A DNA stretch of 64,000 nt, taken from assembly GCF_002964665.1 (NCBI RefSeq), contig NZ_PQBZ01000001.1, forward strand, positions 1-64,000, in the 5' to 3' direction. This stretch comes from Pseudoalteromonas sp. T1lg23B (GTDB lineage: Bacteria > Pseudomonadota > Gammaproteobacteria > Enterobacterales > Alteromonadaceae). Made by a program: the position numbers and the translations under genes. Shown in pieces: positions 37,787 to 48,205 of this stretch. The notes beneath the pieces were generated by a model. It saw only the letters and a list, made by a program, of their open reading frames with translations. It was not told the origin of the DNA and searched no databases. Within the stretch, counting starts at the first letter, position 1, and each line of letters opens with the position of its first letter.

Positions 37787-39316
37787 CTACTTAGGCGGCT
37801 TCAACACCACCTGATACAAGTCAGTACGACGGTCTTTGAGGTTCCTGACCGTCCCCTCGCTGTGCAACAGCTTGAGTTTATCCAAGTCTAGATCACTGAA
37901 TAGCAACATTTCTGTATTCGGCGTGGCCTCATTTAAAGCCGCATCATGAGGAAAAGCAAAATCTGAGGGGGTTAACACTGCCGACTGTCCATACTGTACA
38001 TCAAGTGAATCGACCTGTGGCAGGTTACCAACACTGCCCGCGATTACCACATAACACTCATTTTCAACGGCGCGAGCTTGCGCGCAATGGCGCACCCGTA
38101 AATAGCTATTTTTGGTGTCTGTCCAATAGGGTACGAATAGTATGTCTAAACCACGTTCTGCCATCAAACGACTCAGTTCTGGAAATTCAACATCGTAGCA
38201 AATTTGGATCCCCACCTTGCCCGCATCAGTTTCAAAGACACCTATTTCATCCCCTCCCTCAATGACCCAATCATAAGCTTCATGGGGGGTGATATGTATT
38301 TTCCGTTGTTCATCGATTTTACCACTACGATGACATAGGTAACTGACATTATATATTTTTTCGCCGTCCAGTAAGGGCATGGAGCCCGTCACTATGTTCG
38401 CGTTATATTCAATCGCCATGGTTGACATAGCATCTCGAAACAACTCGGTATACTCCGCCAAATAACGGATAGCTTCGGTTTGATTGCGATGTTCCTGTAG
38501 CCCCATTAAGGGCGCATTAAAAAACTCAGGAAATAGAATGAAGTCACTTTGATATTCCGACACCGTATCGACAAAGTATTCCACTTGACGCATCAACTCC
38601 TCTACCGAACTGACAGAACGCATTTGCCACTGCACGGCGCCTACCCGAACAATGGTTTTTTTGGTGTCGATCACCGTATCCATTGGCTGGAATAAAATAT
38701 TGTTCCACTCCAACAAAGTGGCATAGCCACCCGAATCTTCGTCTTCTGGTAAGTACTGCTTGAGTAACCGTTTTACCTGAAAGTCATTGGCCAATTGAAA
38801 GCTCAATATGGGGTCATAGAGCTCCTTATGATCGACCTTATCAATGTATTCCATAGGCGTCATATCCTTACGGTGATTGGCATAACGCGGAATTCGCCCC
38901 CCCGCGAGAATCGCTCTGAGGTTATACTGACGACACAACTCTTTACGGGCATCATACAAACGCCTCCCCAACCTCATCCCTCGATGGCTTTTGGCTATCA
39001 CTACATCCAGCCCGTACAGCGCATCGCCGTTACTATCACTGAATACACGGTTATGGGCATCAACAATTTCATCGTAGGTATGGGGGTTTGAAAAGCGTTG
39101 ATAATCCACTTGTACACTCAAAGCCAGCCCCACCAAGCGACCCTCATCTAGAATGCCTATTTGCCCCTCGGGGAATTGGTCAATTAATCTAAAAATAGTA
39201 TGACTGGGCCACGCGCCGCCCAGATCGGGGTACGCTTCGTCCATAAGTGTTTTTATCTGTGGGTAATCTTCTTTATCAACATTGCACAAAGTAATACGTG
39301 CTTTTTCTAACGACAT
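37787..39316 (-). CDS. GNAT acetyltransferase fused to carbon-nitrogen hydrolase
   Basis: The protein is 509 residues. About 1-210 form a GNAT fold (YGLDVVIAKSHRGMRLGRRL is the acetyl-CoA loop). About 220-500 form a nitrilase-superfamily domain with the Glu-Lys-Cys triad: Glu in LFPEFFN, Lys in DEQRKIHI and Cys in QICYDVEFPE. Such fusions are widespread in proteobacteria, with unknown substrate. The ATG at 39316 has AGGAGG directly upstream and is chosen over a codon at 39337. Confidence 0.9.
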   Translation of the reverse strand: MSLEKARITLCNVDKEDYPQIKTLMDEAYPDLGGAWPSHTIFRLIDQFPEGQIGILDEGRLVGLALSVQVDYQRFSNPHTYDEIVDAHNRVFSDSNGDALYGLDVVIAKSHRGMRLGRRLYDARKELCRQYNLRAILAGGRIPRYANHRKDMTPMEYIDKVDHKELYDPILSFQLANDFQVKRLLKQYLPEDEDSGGYATLLEWNNILFQPMDTVIDTKKTIVRVGAVQWQMRSVSSVEELMRQVEYFVDTVSEYQSDFILFPEFFNAPLMGLQEHRNQTEAIRYLAEYTELFRDAMSTMAIEYNANIVTGSMPLLDGEKIYNVSYLCHRSGKIDEQRKIHITPHEAYDWVIEGGDEIGVFETDAGKVGIQICYDVEFPELSRLMAERGLDILFVPYWTDTKNSYLRVRHCAQARAVENECYVVIAGSVGNLPQVDSLDVQYGQSAVLTPSDFAFPHDAALNEATPNTEMLLFSDLDLDKLKLLHSEGTVRNLKDRRTDLYQVVLKPPK

Positions 39317-39558
39317 ACTCCCTCCTGAATGACACACTTTACTGTGACGATTCGTCTTTTCGATTTTCCAAACCTAAAATTATAGACCTTTGAAAAGTTT
39401 ATAATATCACCCGAGTTTTGCGAGCCTCACTCCGTATACGCAACTAGCATCTCATGTTTGATGAGCAAAAAACAGTCAGAACCATCTATACTTACTGCTG
39501 GATTTTCATTTGATTATCAAGCCTTGCTGATTATTAATCTGTAAAGGTATACACAGAG

Positions 39559-40614
39559 GTGACGTGCTTGGATCATCCACATAAGAAACCCAATGAAGTA
39601 GAACAGCTAAAAAGTAAGTTACTGATGCAAGTTGCATGGTATTGCTTGTTTTTACACGCGATACTGATCTTGATTTTTTTATTCGTCGGGGTGGAGCTAT
39701 TAGCCGTCTTCAACATTTTCAGTGTGGCAACATGGTGGTTTGGGATCAAGTTACTACAAAGAGACTATCTCTCACTGGCACTGCGTATTTTCAGCTTAGA
39801 AGTCACTGCTCATTCCATTGTGGTATGTGTGTTGATAGGCACTGAATATGGCTTTCAATTTTATCTGTGGGCAGCCTCATGTTTATTACTGCTTGACGTT
39901 CAACTTAAACTTAAACAAGCCGTTATCTGGTGTACCACTATCATCGTACTATTCGCATACACCTATGTTGGTTTCGCAACTCCTCCTTATTTAATCGCTT
40001 ATCATGAATACGCACCTTATATTCATTTTCTGAACGTTGTGGTGTGCGGTATTCCAATGATCTACACCATAGGCCTGATCCGAGAAATAACCATTAACCA
40101 ACGTAAAGAGCTTGAAACTCTTGCGGCGCACGACTCTCTCACACATTTATTCAACCGCCGCTATGCCTTAGGCCTCATTCAGCGAGCGCAAAAAAGCTGT
40201 GTCACTCAACAAACGCCCATATGTGTTGTTATGGCGGACATCGATCACTTTAAACGTGTAAACGACCGATATGGTCACGAACAAGGCGATGAAGTAATCT
40301 TTCGTGTATCAAAACAGCTCAAACAACACTTAAACAGTGCTGACATTGGCGTGCGTTGGGGTGGAGAAGAATTTTTGTTAGTGCTTCCCAATTGCTCATT
40401 AGCCGAGGCACAAAAACGCATTGAAAATATTAGACAATCGGTTGAAGCCATGTCATTTCAAGCGGATGATCTGCATGTAACCATGAGCTTTGGTATTGCA
40501 CTTTGGCAATCAGCACAAAGCTTTGAAAGCACCTTAAAACTGGCAGATGTCGCTTTATTTAGAAGCAAGCACAAGGGGCGAAATACTCTGACTGTCGCCC
40601 CTGAAAGTGCATAG
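39559..40614 (+). CDS. Membrane diguanylate cyclase (GGDEF)
   Basis: The protein is 351 residues. About six membrane helices (residues 20-170) precede a GGDEF domain whose catalytic site is GGEEF near 270, an accepted active form, with HDSLTHLFNRR at the domain start. It makes cyclic di-GMP in response to an unknown membrane cue. The start is uncertain: GTG at 39559 or TTG at 39568, the latter 8 bases after GAGG. It ends 1 base from the convergent acylase gene. Confidence 0.88.
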   Translation: MTCLDHPHKKPNEVEQLKSKLLMQVAWYCLFLHAILILIFLFVGVELLAVFNIFSVATWWFGIKLLQRDYLSLALRIFSLEVTAHSIVVCVLIGTEYGFQFYLWAASCLLLLDVQLKLKQAVIWCTTIIVLFAYTYVGFATPPYLIAYHEYAPYIHFLNVVVCGIPMIYTIGLIREITINQRKELETLAAHDSLTHLFNRRYALGLIQRAQKSCVTQQTPICVVMADIDHFKRVNDRYGHEQGDEVIFRVSKQLKQHLNSADIGVRWGGEEFLLVLPNCSLAEAQKRIENIRQSVEAMSFQADDLHVTMSFGIALWQSAQSFESTLKLADVALFRSKHKGRNTLTVAPESA

Positions 40615-40615
40615 C

Positions 40616-42910
40616 CTAGCGTAATGCTTGTATATGTAACTGATGTATCATTTCACCTGGTAACAATGGGGTTGCTTCGCCGTTGGCATAGGCTGCAAAC
40701 CCCGCTCGATAAAACACCGATGATGGATGCCCACTTTGCCCACCAGCAATCGTCATTATCGCTTTATCTAATTCACCCGGCTGGGCAATAAAACGCTGTG
40801 ATGCGCCAAAACTTGGCCCTTGTACCGCAGGCATGAATGTATCGCCAAACGCCGGAACTCTTGGCATATCAAGTAAGCCGCTCAAGATCGGAAGTTGTTG
40901 GCTAAACGGATGACCAATGGTGAGTGCATTAACATTGCCCCAGCGCCACGCTTGCATGTCACTGCCATAAGACGCGCTCAGAGTCTCTTTTACTGTTTGG
41001 TAAGCTGCTAGCTGTAGCGCATTCCAATCTTTATGACCATTCAACCAGCTTTCAGGCTGCTCGGTAAGCAACTGCCAAATCGCTGGCTCTAAATAGTTTT
41101 TTATGCTGCTCAAGGAGCTACCTCGCGCCCGAAGTTTTTCCTCTATGGGCGCTAACGCAACGTCAATCACCGCGGCTCTGAAGTGTTTAACCAAAGTATA
41201 TCCCACCGACTCAGCACACGCACAGGCTTGCCAAGCTGCAAGGTGTTTTAAATCAGTCGCATACTGTTGCTTACTTTGCTCTGACACGCTTAATAACTGT
41301 GTTAAGCGTTCATGCCACGGCTTTAAAAACAACGCCTCGTTATCTTGTTGTAGCAGGTTAAAGTCACGCTCATTAAATTGTTGCTTGCTCAGTAAACGAT
41401 CGCGTATCTGCACCGCTCTGGCACCCAATGCATATCCGCCATCGCCAAAGCGCAGGTGTTCGCGCACAGACATGACACGGGAATTAGCGCTCCACAACCT
41501 TCCTTCAGCTGGATTAACGACAGATGGCCGTTGTGTTTCATTTTGCTGCCAACCTGTTGGAAAGTCAGCAGCAAGTACGGCTAGGTCGACAGGTTCAGTA
41601 CGCCTAGGAATGGCTCCCATCGGTTGCCAACCGATGTGTCCCAAATGATCAACGACCATTAAGTTTTGTACTGGAATACCCACATCTGGTGCAAGAGACA
41701 TCGCTTCATTAACGTTGCCTGCACGCTCAAACTCAAGCAGGTTTAAGTTAACAGCATAAGGCTGATGCGCAACCCAGCTCAGTGCATATTGCTTGTCATT
41801 AAATGCTTTAACTGGCCCAAATTCACTCATCGTCAGCTCATACTGATGAAGCTCGCCGTTGGGCAGTGCTATCTTTTCAAACTCCTGCCAAGTATTACTT
41901 TGCTCATCTAGCTCCACCCAGTCAGCCACATCTAAATAGCCGTTGGTAAATCCCCAGGCCACTTTGTTGTTCGTCCCCACAACGATGGCCGGCGCACCGG
42001 GTAATGACACGCCAGTTACCTGTATTTGCTCGTCTTCAAACTTATAGTTAAGCTGCGCACGATACCAAATTGCGGGCACATTCAGTCCCAAATGCATATC
42101 ATCAGACACCATGGCCTTATTTGTTTCGGTTAAGGCCCCAGTAACAGCCCAGTTATTACTGCCATAATGTGGTAAAGACTTAATATGTCGAGCCATTACA
42201 GGGCTGTTATTTGAGTCAAGCGTGGGGGTAGGCACAGTTCCTACGGGCAGTTCAGAGCCATCGAGTGCCGCTTGATAATGACTGGGTTGGGTAAGAAAGG
42301 CTTTCATCTTTGCACCAAATAGACTATCGATTTGGATAAGAGCCTGATCTCGCTCAAAGTTACCCGCTTGTAAGTCCAAATACATGGCAAAAATCACCAA
42401 AATGCTGTCAGCGGGTTGCCATGCTCTAATTTGTGCCCCTGTAAGGTAATATTCGAAAGTATTGAATCCCGCCTGCGCTTGCCCCTCATTTACACCCTGA
42501 GTGTAGGCTGTTAAAACGTTTTTATGCGACTGTGGCAGCTGCGCGTAAATTTGTTCACTGCGCTCACGAAACTGATGAAAGCGCATTTGCTTGTCTAAAT
42601 TGAGTGCCGCCTCACCAAATAATTCGCTCAACTCCCCCGCGGCATTGCGACGCAGTAAATCCATTTGAAAAAAGCGATCTTGCCCATGGGCAAAGCCCAA
42701 GCCATAAGCCGCATCTTGACGATTTTGCGCCTTAATGACTGCTTGCCCCAAGCTATCTCTGGCAATTTTTATATCAGCGCTAATAGCACGGCTACTTTGT
42801 TTACCATCTAATGTTGGTAGACTCAAAAAAAGCAAACCATAAATCATCGCCGTTGCCGCCAGACCTATCAGCACGAGTAATGTTAATAACCATTTAAGTA
42901 CCTTGAGCAT
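40616..42910 (-). CDS. Penicillin acylase family hydrolase
   Basis: The protein is 764 residues, of the N-terminal nucleophile hydrolase superfamily. A signal or anchor segment covers about 5-28. An alpha chain to about 250 would be released by self-cleavage before Ser251 in the conserved GSNNW, which becomes the beta-chain nucleophile. Family members cut amide bonds of acyl homoserine lactones, beta-lactams or other N-acyl compounds in the periplasm. Quorum-signal degradation is possible but not shown by sequence. Confidence 0.9.
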   Translation of the reverse strand: MLKVLKWLLTLLVLIGLAATAMIYGLLFLSLPTLDGKQSSRAISADIKIARDSLGQAVIKAQNRQDAAYGLGFAHGQDRFFQMDLLRRNAAGELSELFGEAALNLDKQMRFHQFRERSEQIYAQLPQSHKNVLTAYTQGVNEGQAQAGFNTFEYYLTGAQIRAWQPADSILVIFAMYLDLQAGNFERDQALIQIDSLFGAKMKAFLTQPSHYQAALDGSELPVGTVPTPTLDSNNSPVMARHIKSLPHYGSNNWAVTGALTETNKAMVSDDMHLGLNVPAIWYRAQLNYKFEDEQIQVTGVSLPGAPAIVVGTNNKVAWGFTNGYLDVADWVELDEQSNTWQEFEKIALPNGELHQYELTMSEFGPVKAFNDKQYALSWVAHQPYAVNLNLLEFERAGNVNEAMSLAPDVGIPVQNLMVVDHLGHIGWQPMGAIPRRTEPVDLAVLAADFPTGWQQNETQRPSVVNPAEGRLWSANSRVMSVREHLRFGDGGYALGARAVQIRDRLLSKQQFNERDFNLLQQDNEALFLKPWHERLTQLLSVSEQSKQQYATDLKHLAAWQACACAESVGYTLVKHFRAAVIDVALAPIEEKLRARGSSLSSIKNYLEPAIWQLLTEQPESWLNGHKDWNALQLAAYQTVKETLSASYGSDMQAWRWGNVNALTIGHPFSQQLPILSGLLDMPRVPAFGDTFMPAVQGPSFGASQRFIAQPGELDKAIMTIAGGQSGHPSSVFYRAGFAAYANGEATPLLPGEMIHQLHIQALR

Positions 42911-43143
42911 ATCCTTTCCTAAATCAGTCTTATCTGTTTTTTATTTAATCAGGTAATTGTGACAATTGCCTAACATAAGTCGTTATTCAATGCGGCGTTA
43001 GCAGCTACAGCGTATGTCATATTGCGCGAATAGACTCAGTGTAATTCGGGTCAATCACAGTGCTTTTTTATTGTAGAACAAACCTTTTGATCAACCACAC
43101 TGTAGACTATAGTTAAAAAACGCTCAGCAACTCTCGATAAGCA

Positions 43144-46100
43144 ATGTTTGCAAATTTGTCCAATGCACCAAGGAAGACGCAATCGATCAAAATCAGCTTT
43201 TGGCTCTTTTTGTGCGCGGTTATCATTTCGGGCTGGTACGTCGACTCAGTCAACCACAATCGTTTGATGCAAGAAGAAAAAAGCATAGCCTATGAAACCG
43301 TCAACGTGTATCGCACCCAAATTGAAGGGATCTTAAACACTAATATTCAATTAGTTAGAGGGTTAGCCATTGCGATCACCCGTGAAGAAAGCCTCACGCA
43401 AGCTTCCTTCGAACGTATCGCGGAACCTCTGTATCGCTCAAGCGGAGTCTTACGTAATATTGGTGCGGCACCCGATATGACCTTGCAATACATTTATCCA
43501 CTTGCCGGTAACGAAAAAGCTATCGGCTTAAATTATACCACTCACCCCGAGCAAAGCGGGGCTGCTCTCAAAGCGAAAAATACCGGAGAAATTGTACTAT
43601 CTGGACCGTTAAATTTAGTACAAGGAGGGCAAGCAATTATTGCTCGGGTGCCTGTCACAGACAAAGATAATCAATTCTGGGGGCTTATTTCGGTTGTGAT
43701 AGACACACAGAAGCTCTTCTCATTGGCCCGACTAGAAGATTTATCACAACAGTACATAGTCGCAATACAGGGCAAAGATGGTCTGGGCGAGCATGGCGAG
43801 TTCTTTTATGGTGACAGCAACATCTTACTTGAAGAGCCCCTCTCGCTGTCGATAAACGTATTGTCGGGTCAGTGGAAACTTTACGTTTATCCACGCGGCG
43901 GATGGAACCCAGAAAGTGCCACGATTTGGCCATTTAGACTGGCACTATTCACCATCATTTTGCTCTTTATGTGCGCATTTTTGTTTTTTAATCGCTTACT
44001 CAAACAGCTTGAAGACAATGCACATTCATTAACCAGTATGGGTGCCCTAGCGGAGGTGGGAGCTTGGACCGTTAACTTGAAAACACGAAATATTAGCTGG
44101 TCCGAAGTTACCAAACAAATATTTGAAGTGCCTGAAGATTATCAGCCCTCTTGGATAGCCACAACAGAGTTCTTTGTTGCAGGTGCGCAACGACGTTTGA
44201 TGCAAGACACATTCGACAAGGCCATAAAGCAAGGTATTGAGTTCGAGCAAGAGATGCTAATAAAAACCGCTAAAGGGCAAGAGCGCTGGGTTTTACTTAA
44301 AGGCAGAGTTGTTAGAAACGGCCAATTCACTACACAAGTATATGGTTCGGTACAAAATATTCATGCCCGCAAATGTCTTGAAATAGAACGCAATAAAGTA
44401 GCTAAAAACAATGAATTACTGGCTCAACTCAGTAGCCATGAAGCAGTACTGAACTTGAAACTGGAACCCGCGCAGAAAGTCGCCACTAAAGTGATCTGCG
44501 AAGGGTTAGAGGCACAGCGCGCCAGCATTTGGCTGCTCAATGCAGATGGCACACAGCTTATTCCAATGAGCTTTAGTGATACAAGCGGAGATAACCTCCA
44601 GCACTTCCCGCCTTGGCGTAAAAAACAGTTACCGGAACTGTTCGAAGCAGTCTATAAACAAGAGCTTATCCTGGCCAATTTTGCCCATACACATAATTGC
44701 ACTAAAGAGCTCAAAGACAACTATCTGAGTCCATATGAAATTAACGCCATATTTGGTTGTAGCATTTCCTATAAAGGCCACGCCATCGGTTTGTTGTGCG
44801 CTGAGTACCAACACCCGCATTTGCAGTGGGATGCGACCGATGAAAAACTCATTAAAGCTGTTTCCGCCACACTTGGTAGCCTGTTTGCAAGCCGAGAGCA
44901 ACAACAAGCAAGACAAAAAGCGGTGATGGAAAAGGAGCTCGCCCAGCAATCAGCCAAAATGAAAGCGGAGTTCCTGGCGAGTATGAGCCATGAGATCCGC
45001 ACACCAATGAACGGGGTATTGGGTATGCTAGATGTGGTCATGCATTCAAACCTTCCTCCATCTCAAAAGCATCATCTACAACTGGCGAAAAGCTCGGCCG
45101 AATCTTTACTAACCATTATCAATGACATCCTAGATTTCTCTAAAATTGAAGCGGGTAAGTTGGATGTAGAAAAGATTGATTGCGATTTAGTTCAAGTGGT
45201 TAGCGAAAGTATAAGCAATTTCGCACCTAGCGCTCACGAGCAACACACCACATTGATTTTGGATACCCATGGTATGCAGGTGCAGTTTGCTAAAACAGAT
45301 CCCCATAGACTCAAACAAATACTCAATAATTTACTGAGCAACGCGATTAAGTTTACTGAGAATGGCAAAGTTACCTTAACCTGCTACACAGAACAGCAAG
45401 CTCAGCATACGCGGCTATGGTGTAATGTCGAAGATACCGGTGTAGGGATCAGTAAACCCCAGCTCACAAAGATATTTGATTCCTTTACCCAAGCCGATCC
45501 CTCTACAACTCGAAAATTTGGCGGTACTGGATTAGGTTTAACCATAGCAAAGCAACTGTGTGGCCTGCTTGGGGGCTCGCTCAACGCCTACAGCAAAGTC
45601 GGAGTTGGCAGCACCTTTAGCTTCTATATTGAATTACATGAGCCCAAAGCCCTAGCCCCTGTATATACTCACTGCGATTGTTTGCTTGTCATTGATGAGC
45701 AATTGCAAACTCTGGCCAATAACCATAGCCTGTTTGCAGCATGGGGGATCCGCTTACTGCACGCCACCTCTTTAGAACAAGCGCTTGTTATTGTTCATAA
45801 AGAAAATTTGAAACACCCTGCCATCGTCGTTACCTCAGAGGTACTCAATGATGCAGACCAAAATCAAGTAAAGCAACTTGAGCACTTGATCAACAACTCC
45901 TGTGCTGGATTTGCAATATTAAGCGAGCACCTTGGTAATAATGAAGAGCAAAGCCCACTCAAGCCTGATTTAATGCTTTTAAAACCGCTCACACCAGCAG
46001 ATATGCTGAAACTATGTCAGCTGCAAGCGAGTGAGCAGCCCCCGCCAAACAGTGCTCAACAGGACCTTAGCCACCTCAATGTACTGCTTGTGGAAGACAA

Positions 46101-46482
46101 TAAAGTAAATCAAACCGTTGCACTGAAGCTGCTATCTAGGTTTGGTATACACGCTGACAGTAAAGATGATGGTCAACAGGCGCTGGCTCATCTAAAACAA
46201 GTAAACCAACCTTACGATATTATTCTAATGGATTGCCTAATGCCCGAACTCAACGGCTATCAAGCGACTAACCAAATACGTAACGGCAGCGTTGGAAAAC
46301 ATCATAAAGATACTCCCATTATCGCACTGACAGCGAATGCTATGCAGGGAGATCGTGAAAAATGCCTTGCCGCGGGTATGGACGATTATATCGCAAAGCC
46401 CATTAAGGTAGATGAACTCGAACAAAAGCTACAACAATGGAGCCCAAACACTAAACAAAACCTCGCCAATAGCGTACAGTAA
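43144..46482 (+). CDS. CHASE-PAS-GAF hybrid sensor histidine kinase
   Basis: The protein is 1112 residues. Two membrane helices (about 18-38 and 262-285) flank a periplasmic CHASE domain, followed by PAS (about 300-410) and GAF (about 430-585). HisKA carries SHEIRTPMNG with His616, and HATPase_c ends with GGTGLGLTIA. A receiver-like domain at about 840-950 lacks an obvious phospho-Asp, and a true receiver at 978-1095 has Asp1030 in LMDCLMPEL. There is no Hpt domain, so phosphate must go to a separate protein. Periplasmic ligand unknown. Confidence 0.92.
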   Translation: MFANLSNAPRKTQSIKISFWLFLCAVIISGWYVDSVNHNRLMQEEKSIAYETVNVYRTQIEGILNTNIQLVRGLAIAITREESLTQASFERIAEPLYRSSGVLRNIGAAPDMTLQYIYPLAGNEKAIGLNYTTHPEQSGAALKAKNTGEIVLSGPLNLVQGGQAIIARVPVTDKDNQFWGLISVVIDTQKLFSLARLEDLSQQYIVAIQGKDGLGEHGEFFYGDSNILLEEPLSLSINVLSGQWKLYVYPRGGWNPESATIWPFRLALFTIILLFMCAFLFFNRLLKQLEDNAHSLTSMGALAEVGAWTVNLKTRNISWSEVTKQIFEVPEDYQPSWIATTEFFVAGAQRRLMQDTFDKAIKQGIEFEQEMLIKTAKGQERWVLLKGRVVRNGQFTTQVYGSVQNIHARKCLEIERNKVAKNNELLAQLSSHEAVLNLKLEPAQKVATKVICEGLEAQRASIWLLNADGTQLIPMSFSDTSGDNLQHFPPWRKKQLPELFEAVYKQELILANFAHTHNCTKELKDNYLSPYEINAIFGCSISYKGHAIGLLCAEYQHPHLQWDATDEKLIKAVSATLGSLFASREQQQARQKAVMEKELAQQSAKMKAEFLASMSHEIRTPMNGVLGMLDVVMHSNLPPSQKHHLQLAKSSAESLLTIINDILDFSKIEAGKLDVEKIDCDLVQVVSESISNFAPSAHEQHTTLILDTHGMQVQFAKTDPHRLKQILNNLLSNAIKFTENGKVTLTCYTEQQAQHTRLWCNVEDTGVGISKPQLTKIFDSFTQADPSTTRKFGGTGLGLTIAKQLCGLLGGSLNAYSKVGVGSTFSFYIELHEPKALAPVYTHCDCLLVIDEQLQTLANNHSLFAAWGIRLLHATSLEQALVIVHKENLKHPAIVVTSEVLNDADQNQVKQLEHLINNSCAGFAILSEHLGNNEEQSPLKPDLMLLKPLTPADMLKLCQLQASEQPPPNSAQQDLSHLNVLLVEDNKVNQTVALKLLSRFGIHADSKDDGQQALAHLKQVNQPYDIILMDCLMPELNGYQATNQIRNGSVGKHHKDTPIIALTANAMQGDREKCLAAGMDDYIAKPIKVDELEQKLQQWSPNTKQNLANSVQ

Positions 46483-46505
46483 GAAAAAAATGTTGGAGTC
46501 AAAAC

Positions 46506-47135
46506 ATGGAATTGAGCGAAATAGAGCAACGTATCGTCGGTTGTTTGTTAGAAAAACAAAGTACCACACCAGAACATTACCCACTGTCTCTTAACGCATT
46601 AACCAACGCCTGTAATCAAAAATCTAATAGAGAACCCGTCATGAGCCTTAGTGAATCAGACGTATTGGATGCCTTGGCTCAGTTGCAAACCAAACATATT
46701 GTACTGGTTGATGAAGGGCTGTCTGGGCGAGTGAATAAGTACAGCCATAGATTTTGTAACACTGAGTTCAGTCGCTTGCAATTTAGCGAGCAACAAAGAG
46801 CCATTGTGTGTTTATTACTACTTAGGGGACCACAAACCCCCGGAGAACTGAGAACCCGCAGTGCTAGATTAGCCACATTTACACAAATGAGTGAGGTAGA
46901 ACAAGCACTTGAGGAGTTACAGCACCAAGGTTTTGTCCAAAAGCTAGCAAGAGAACCGGGTAAACGCGAGAGCCGTTTTATTCATTTGTTTCAAAGCATC
47001 GAGCAACACCTTGCAGCCACACCTTTGAAAAGTGACACGCAAAAGCTCGGAAATTCGGAACTAGACGCCCTGCTTAGTGAAATTGAACAGCTCAAACAAG
47101 AGTTAGCTGCAATCAAACAACACTTAGGGCTTTAA
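46506..47135 (+). CDS. YceH family protein (DUF480)
   Basis: The protein has 209 residues. It shows two winged-helix-like units and the family N-terminus [10 protein letters not shown] and [14 protein letters not shown]. coli YceH has no settled role. The C-terminal 30 residues are a coiled coil. It lies 23 bases after the kinase gene on the same strand, with GGAG as ribosome site, so co-transcription is possible. Confidence 0.9.
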   Translation: MELSEIEQRIVGCLLEKQSTTPEHYPLSLNALTNACNQKSNREPVMSLSESDVLDALAQLQTKHIVLVDEGLSGRVNKYSHRFCNTEFSRLQFSEQQRAIVCLLLLRGPQTPGELRTRSARLATFTQMSEVEQALEELQHQGFVQKLAREPGKRESRFIHLFQSIEQHLAATPLKSDTQKLGNSELDALLSEIEQLKQELAAIKQHLGL

Positions 47136-47193
47136 ATTCAGCACTAATAAAAACATAATATCCCCAAATAGCATTGGCAAAGAGGAGCATAGA

Positions 47194-48024
47194 ATGCGCC
47201 AGGCGATCATGGCAGAAATGCAGGTACAACCACACATAGATGTGGCTTTTGAAATTACGCGTCGAATCAACTTTATCAAACAGCGTCTGGTTTCAGCACA
47301 CTGCCAGACACTCGTTCTAGGGATCAGTGGCGGTGTTGACTCATCAACATGTGGCAGATTATGTCAGCTAGCAGTGGATGAGCTAAACGCCGAACACAAT
47401 ACCGACCGCTACCAATTTATTGCGATGCGATTACCTTATGGTATTCAAGCTGATGAAGATGAAGCTCAACTGGCATTAGATTTTATTCAGCCTTCGCAAC
47501 GCGTTACGGTAAATATTAAACCCGCTGTAGACGCAATGCATGAGCAAGCGATGCAGGCAATGCAAGTGGCAGAGCTCGCTATTCCTACACAAACTTCCGT
47601 AGACTTTATCAAAGGCAACGTAAAAGCGCGCCAGCGTATGGTCGCACAATATGAAATTGCAGGTTTAACGCAAGGTTTGGTGGTTGGCACCGATCACAGT
47701 GCGGAAAACATTACAGGTTTTTACACCAAGTTTGGTGATGGAGCATGTGATTTAGCACCTCTATTTGGCTTGTCAAAGCGTCAAGTGCGCGCCTTAGCAG
47801 CACACTTAGAAGCGCCCGTTGAGCTAGTCACGAAGGCGCCGACCGCGGACTTGGAATGCGATAGACCGGGCCTAACTGACGAAGAAGCATTGGGTTTAAG
47901 TTATGATCAGATTGATGATTTCTTAGAAGGCAAAGAAGTGGATGACTCTGTCGCCGAAAAATTGATTGCAATTTATCAGCGCACCCAACATAAGCGCCAG
48001 CCAATTCCAACGGTTTACGATTAA
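47194..48024 (+). CDS. nadE: NH3-dependent NAD synthetase NadE
   Basis: The protein is 276 residues and makes NAD from deamido-NAD using ammonia and ATP. The ATP pyrophosphatase P-loop [10 protein letters not shown] lies near residue 45; [14 protein letters not shown] near 165 is also typical. There is no glutaminase domain, and the length agrees with E. coli NadE (275). The ribosome site is AGAGGAG. Confidence 0.96.
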   Translation: MRQAIMAEMQVQPHIDVAFEITRRINFIKQRLVSAHCQTLVLGISGGVDSSTCGRLCQLAVDELNAEHNTDRYQFIAMRLPYGIQADEDEAQLALDFIQPSQRVTVNIKPAVDAMHEQAMQAMQVAELAIPTQTSVDFIKGNVKARQRMVAQYEIAGLTQGLVVGTDHSAENITGFYTKFGDGACDLAPLFGLSKRQVRALAAHLEAPVELVTKAPTADLECDRPGLTDEEALGLSYDQIDDFLEGKEVDDSVAEKLIAIYQRTQHKRQPIPTVYD

Positions 48025-48032
48025 ACTAGTTA

Positions 48033-48065
48033 GCACAGTACAAAATGATCTGTACTGTGCCTTTT
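48033..48065 (+). terminator. Intrinsic terminator after nadE
   Basis: GCACAGTACA (48033-48042) pairs with TGTACTGTGC (48051-48060), a 10-bp stem, followed by CTTTTC. It starts 8 bases after the nadE stop. Confidence 0.8.
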
Positions 48066-48148
48066 CCCAATGCCATTCGCATGATTACCTCTTTAAAGCT
48101 ATTTTATTGATAAACCCTGAATTACGGTGATCGACAAACTAAAACATG

Positions 48149-48169
48149 ACGTAATAATTACGTTATAGT
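48149..48169 (+). promoter_or_regulatory. Palindrome and possible -10 ahead of the folM-folE-folX operon
   Basis: ACGTAATAATTACGT (48149-48163) is a perfect 15-base palindrome. TATAGT (48164-48169) follows directly and could be the -10 box, with the palindrome in the spacer. No consensus -35 is visible, which would fit an activated promoter. Confidence 0.4.
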
Positions 48170-48205
48170 TAACTTATTGATATTCTCAGAGGATAACCGG
48201 TCTTA

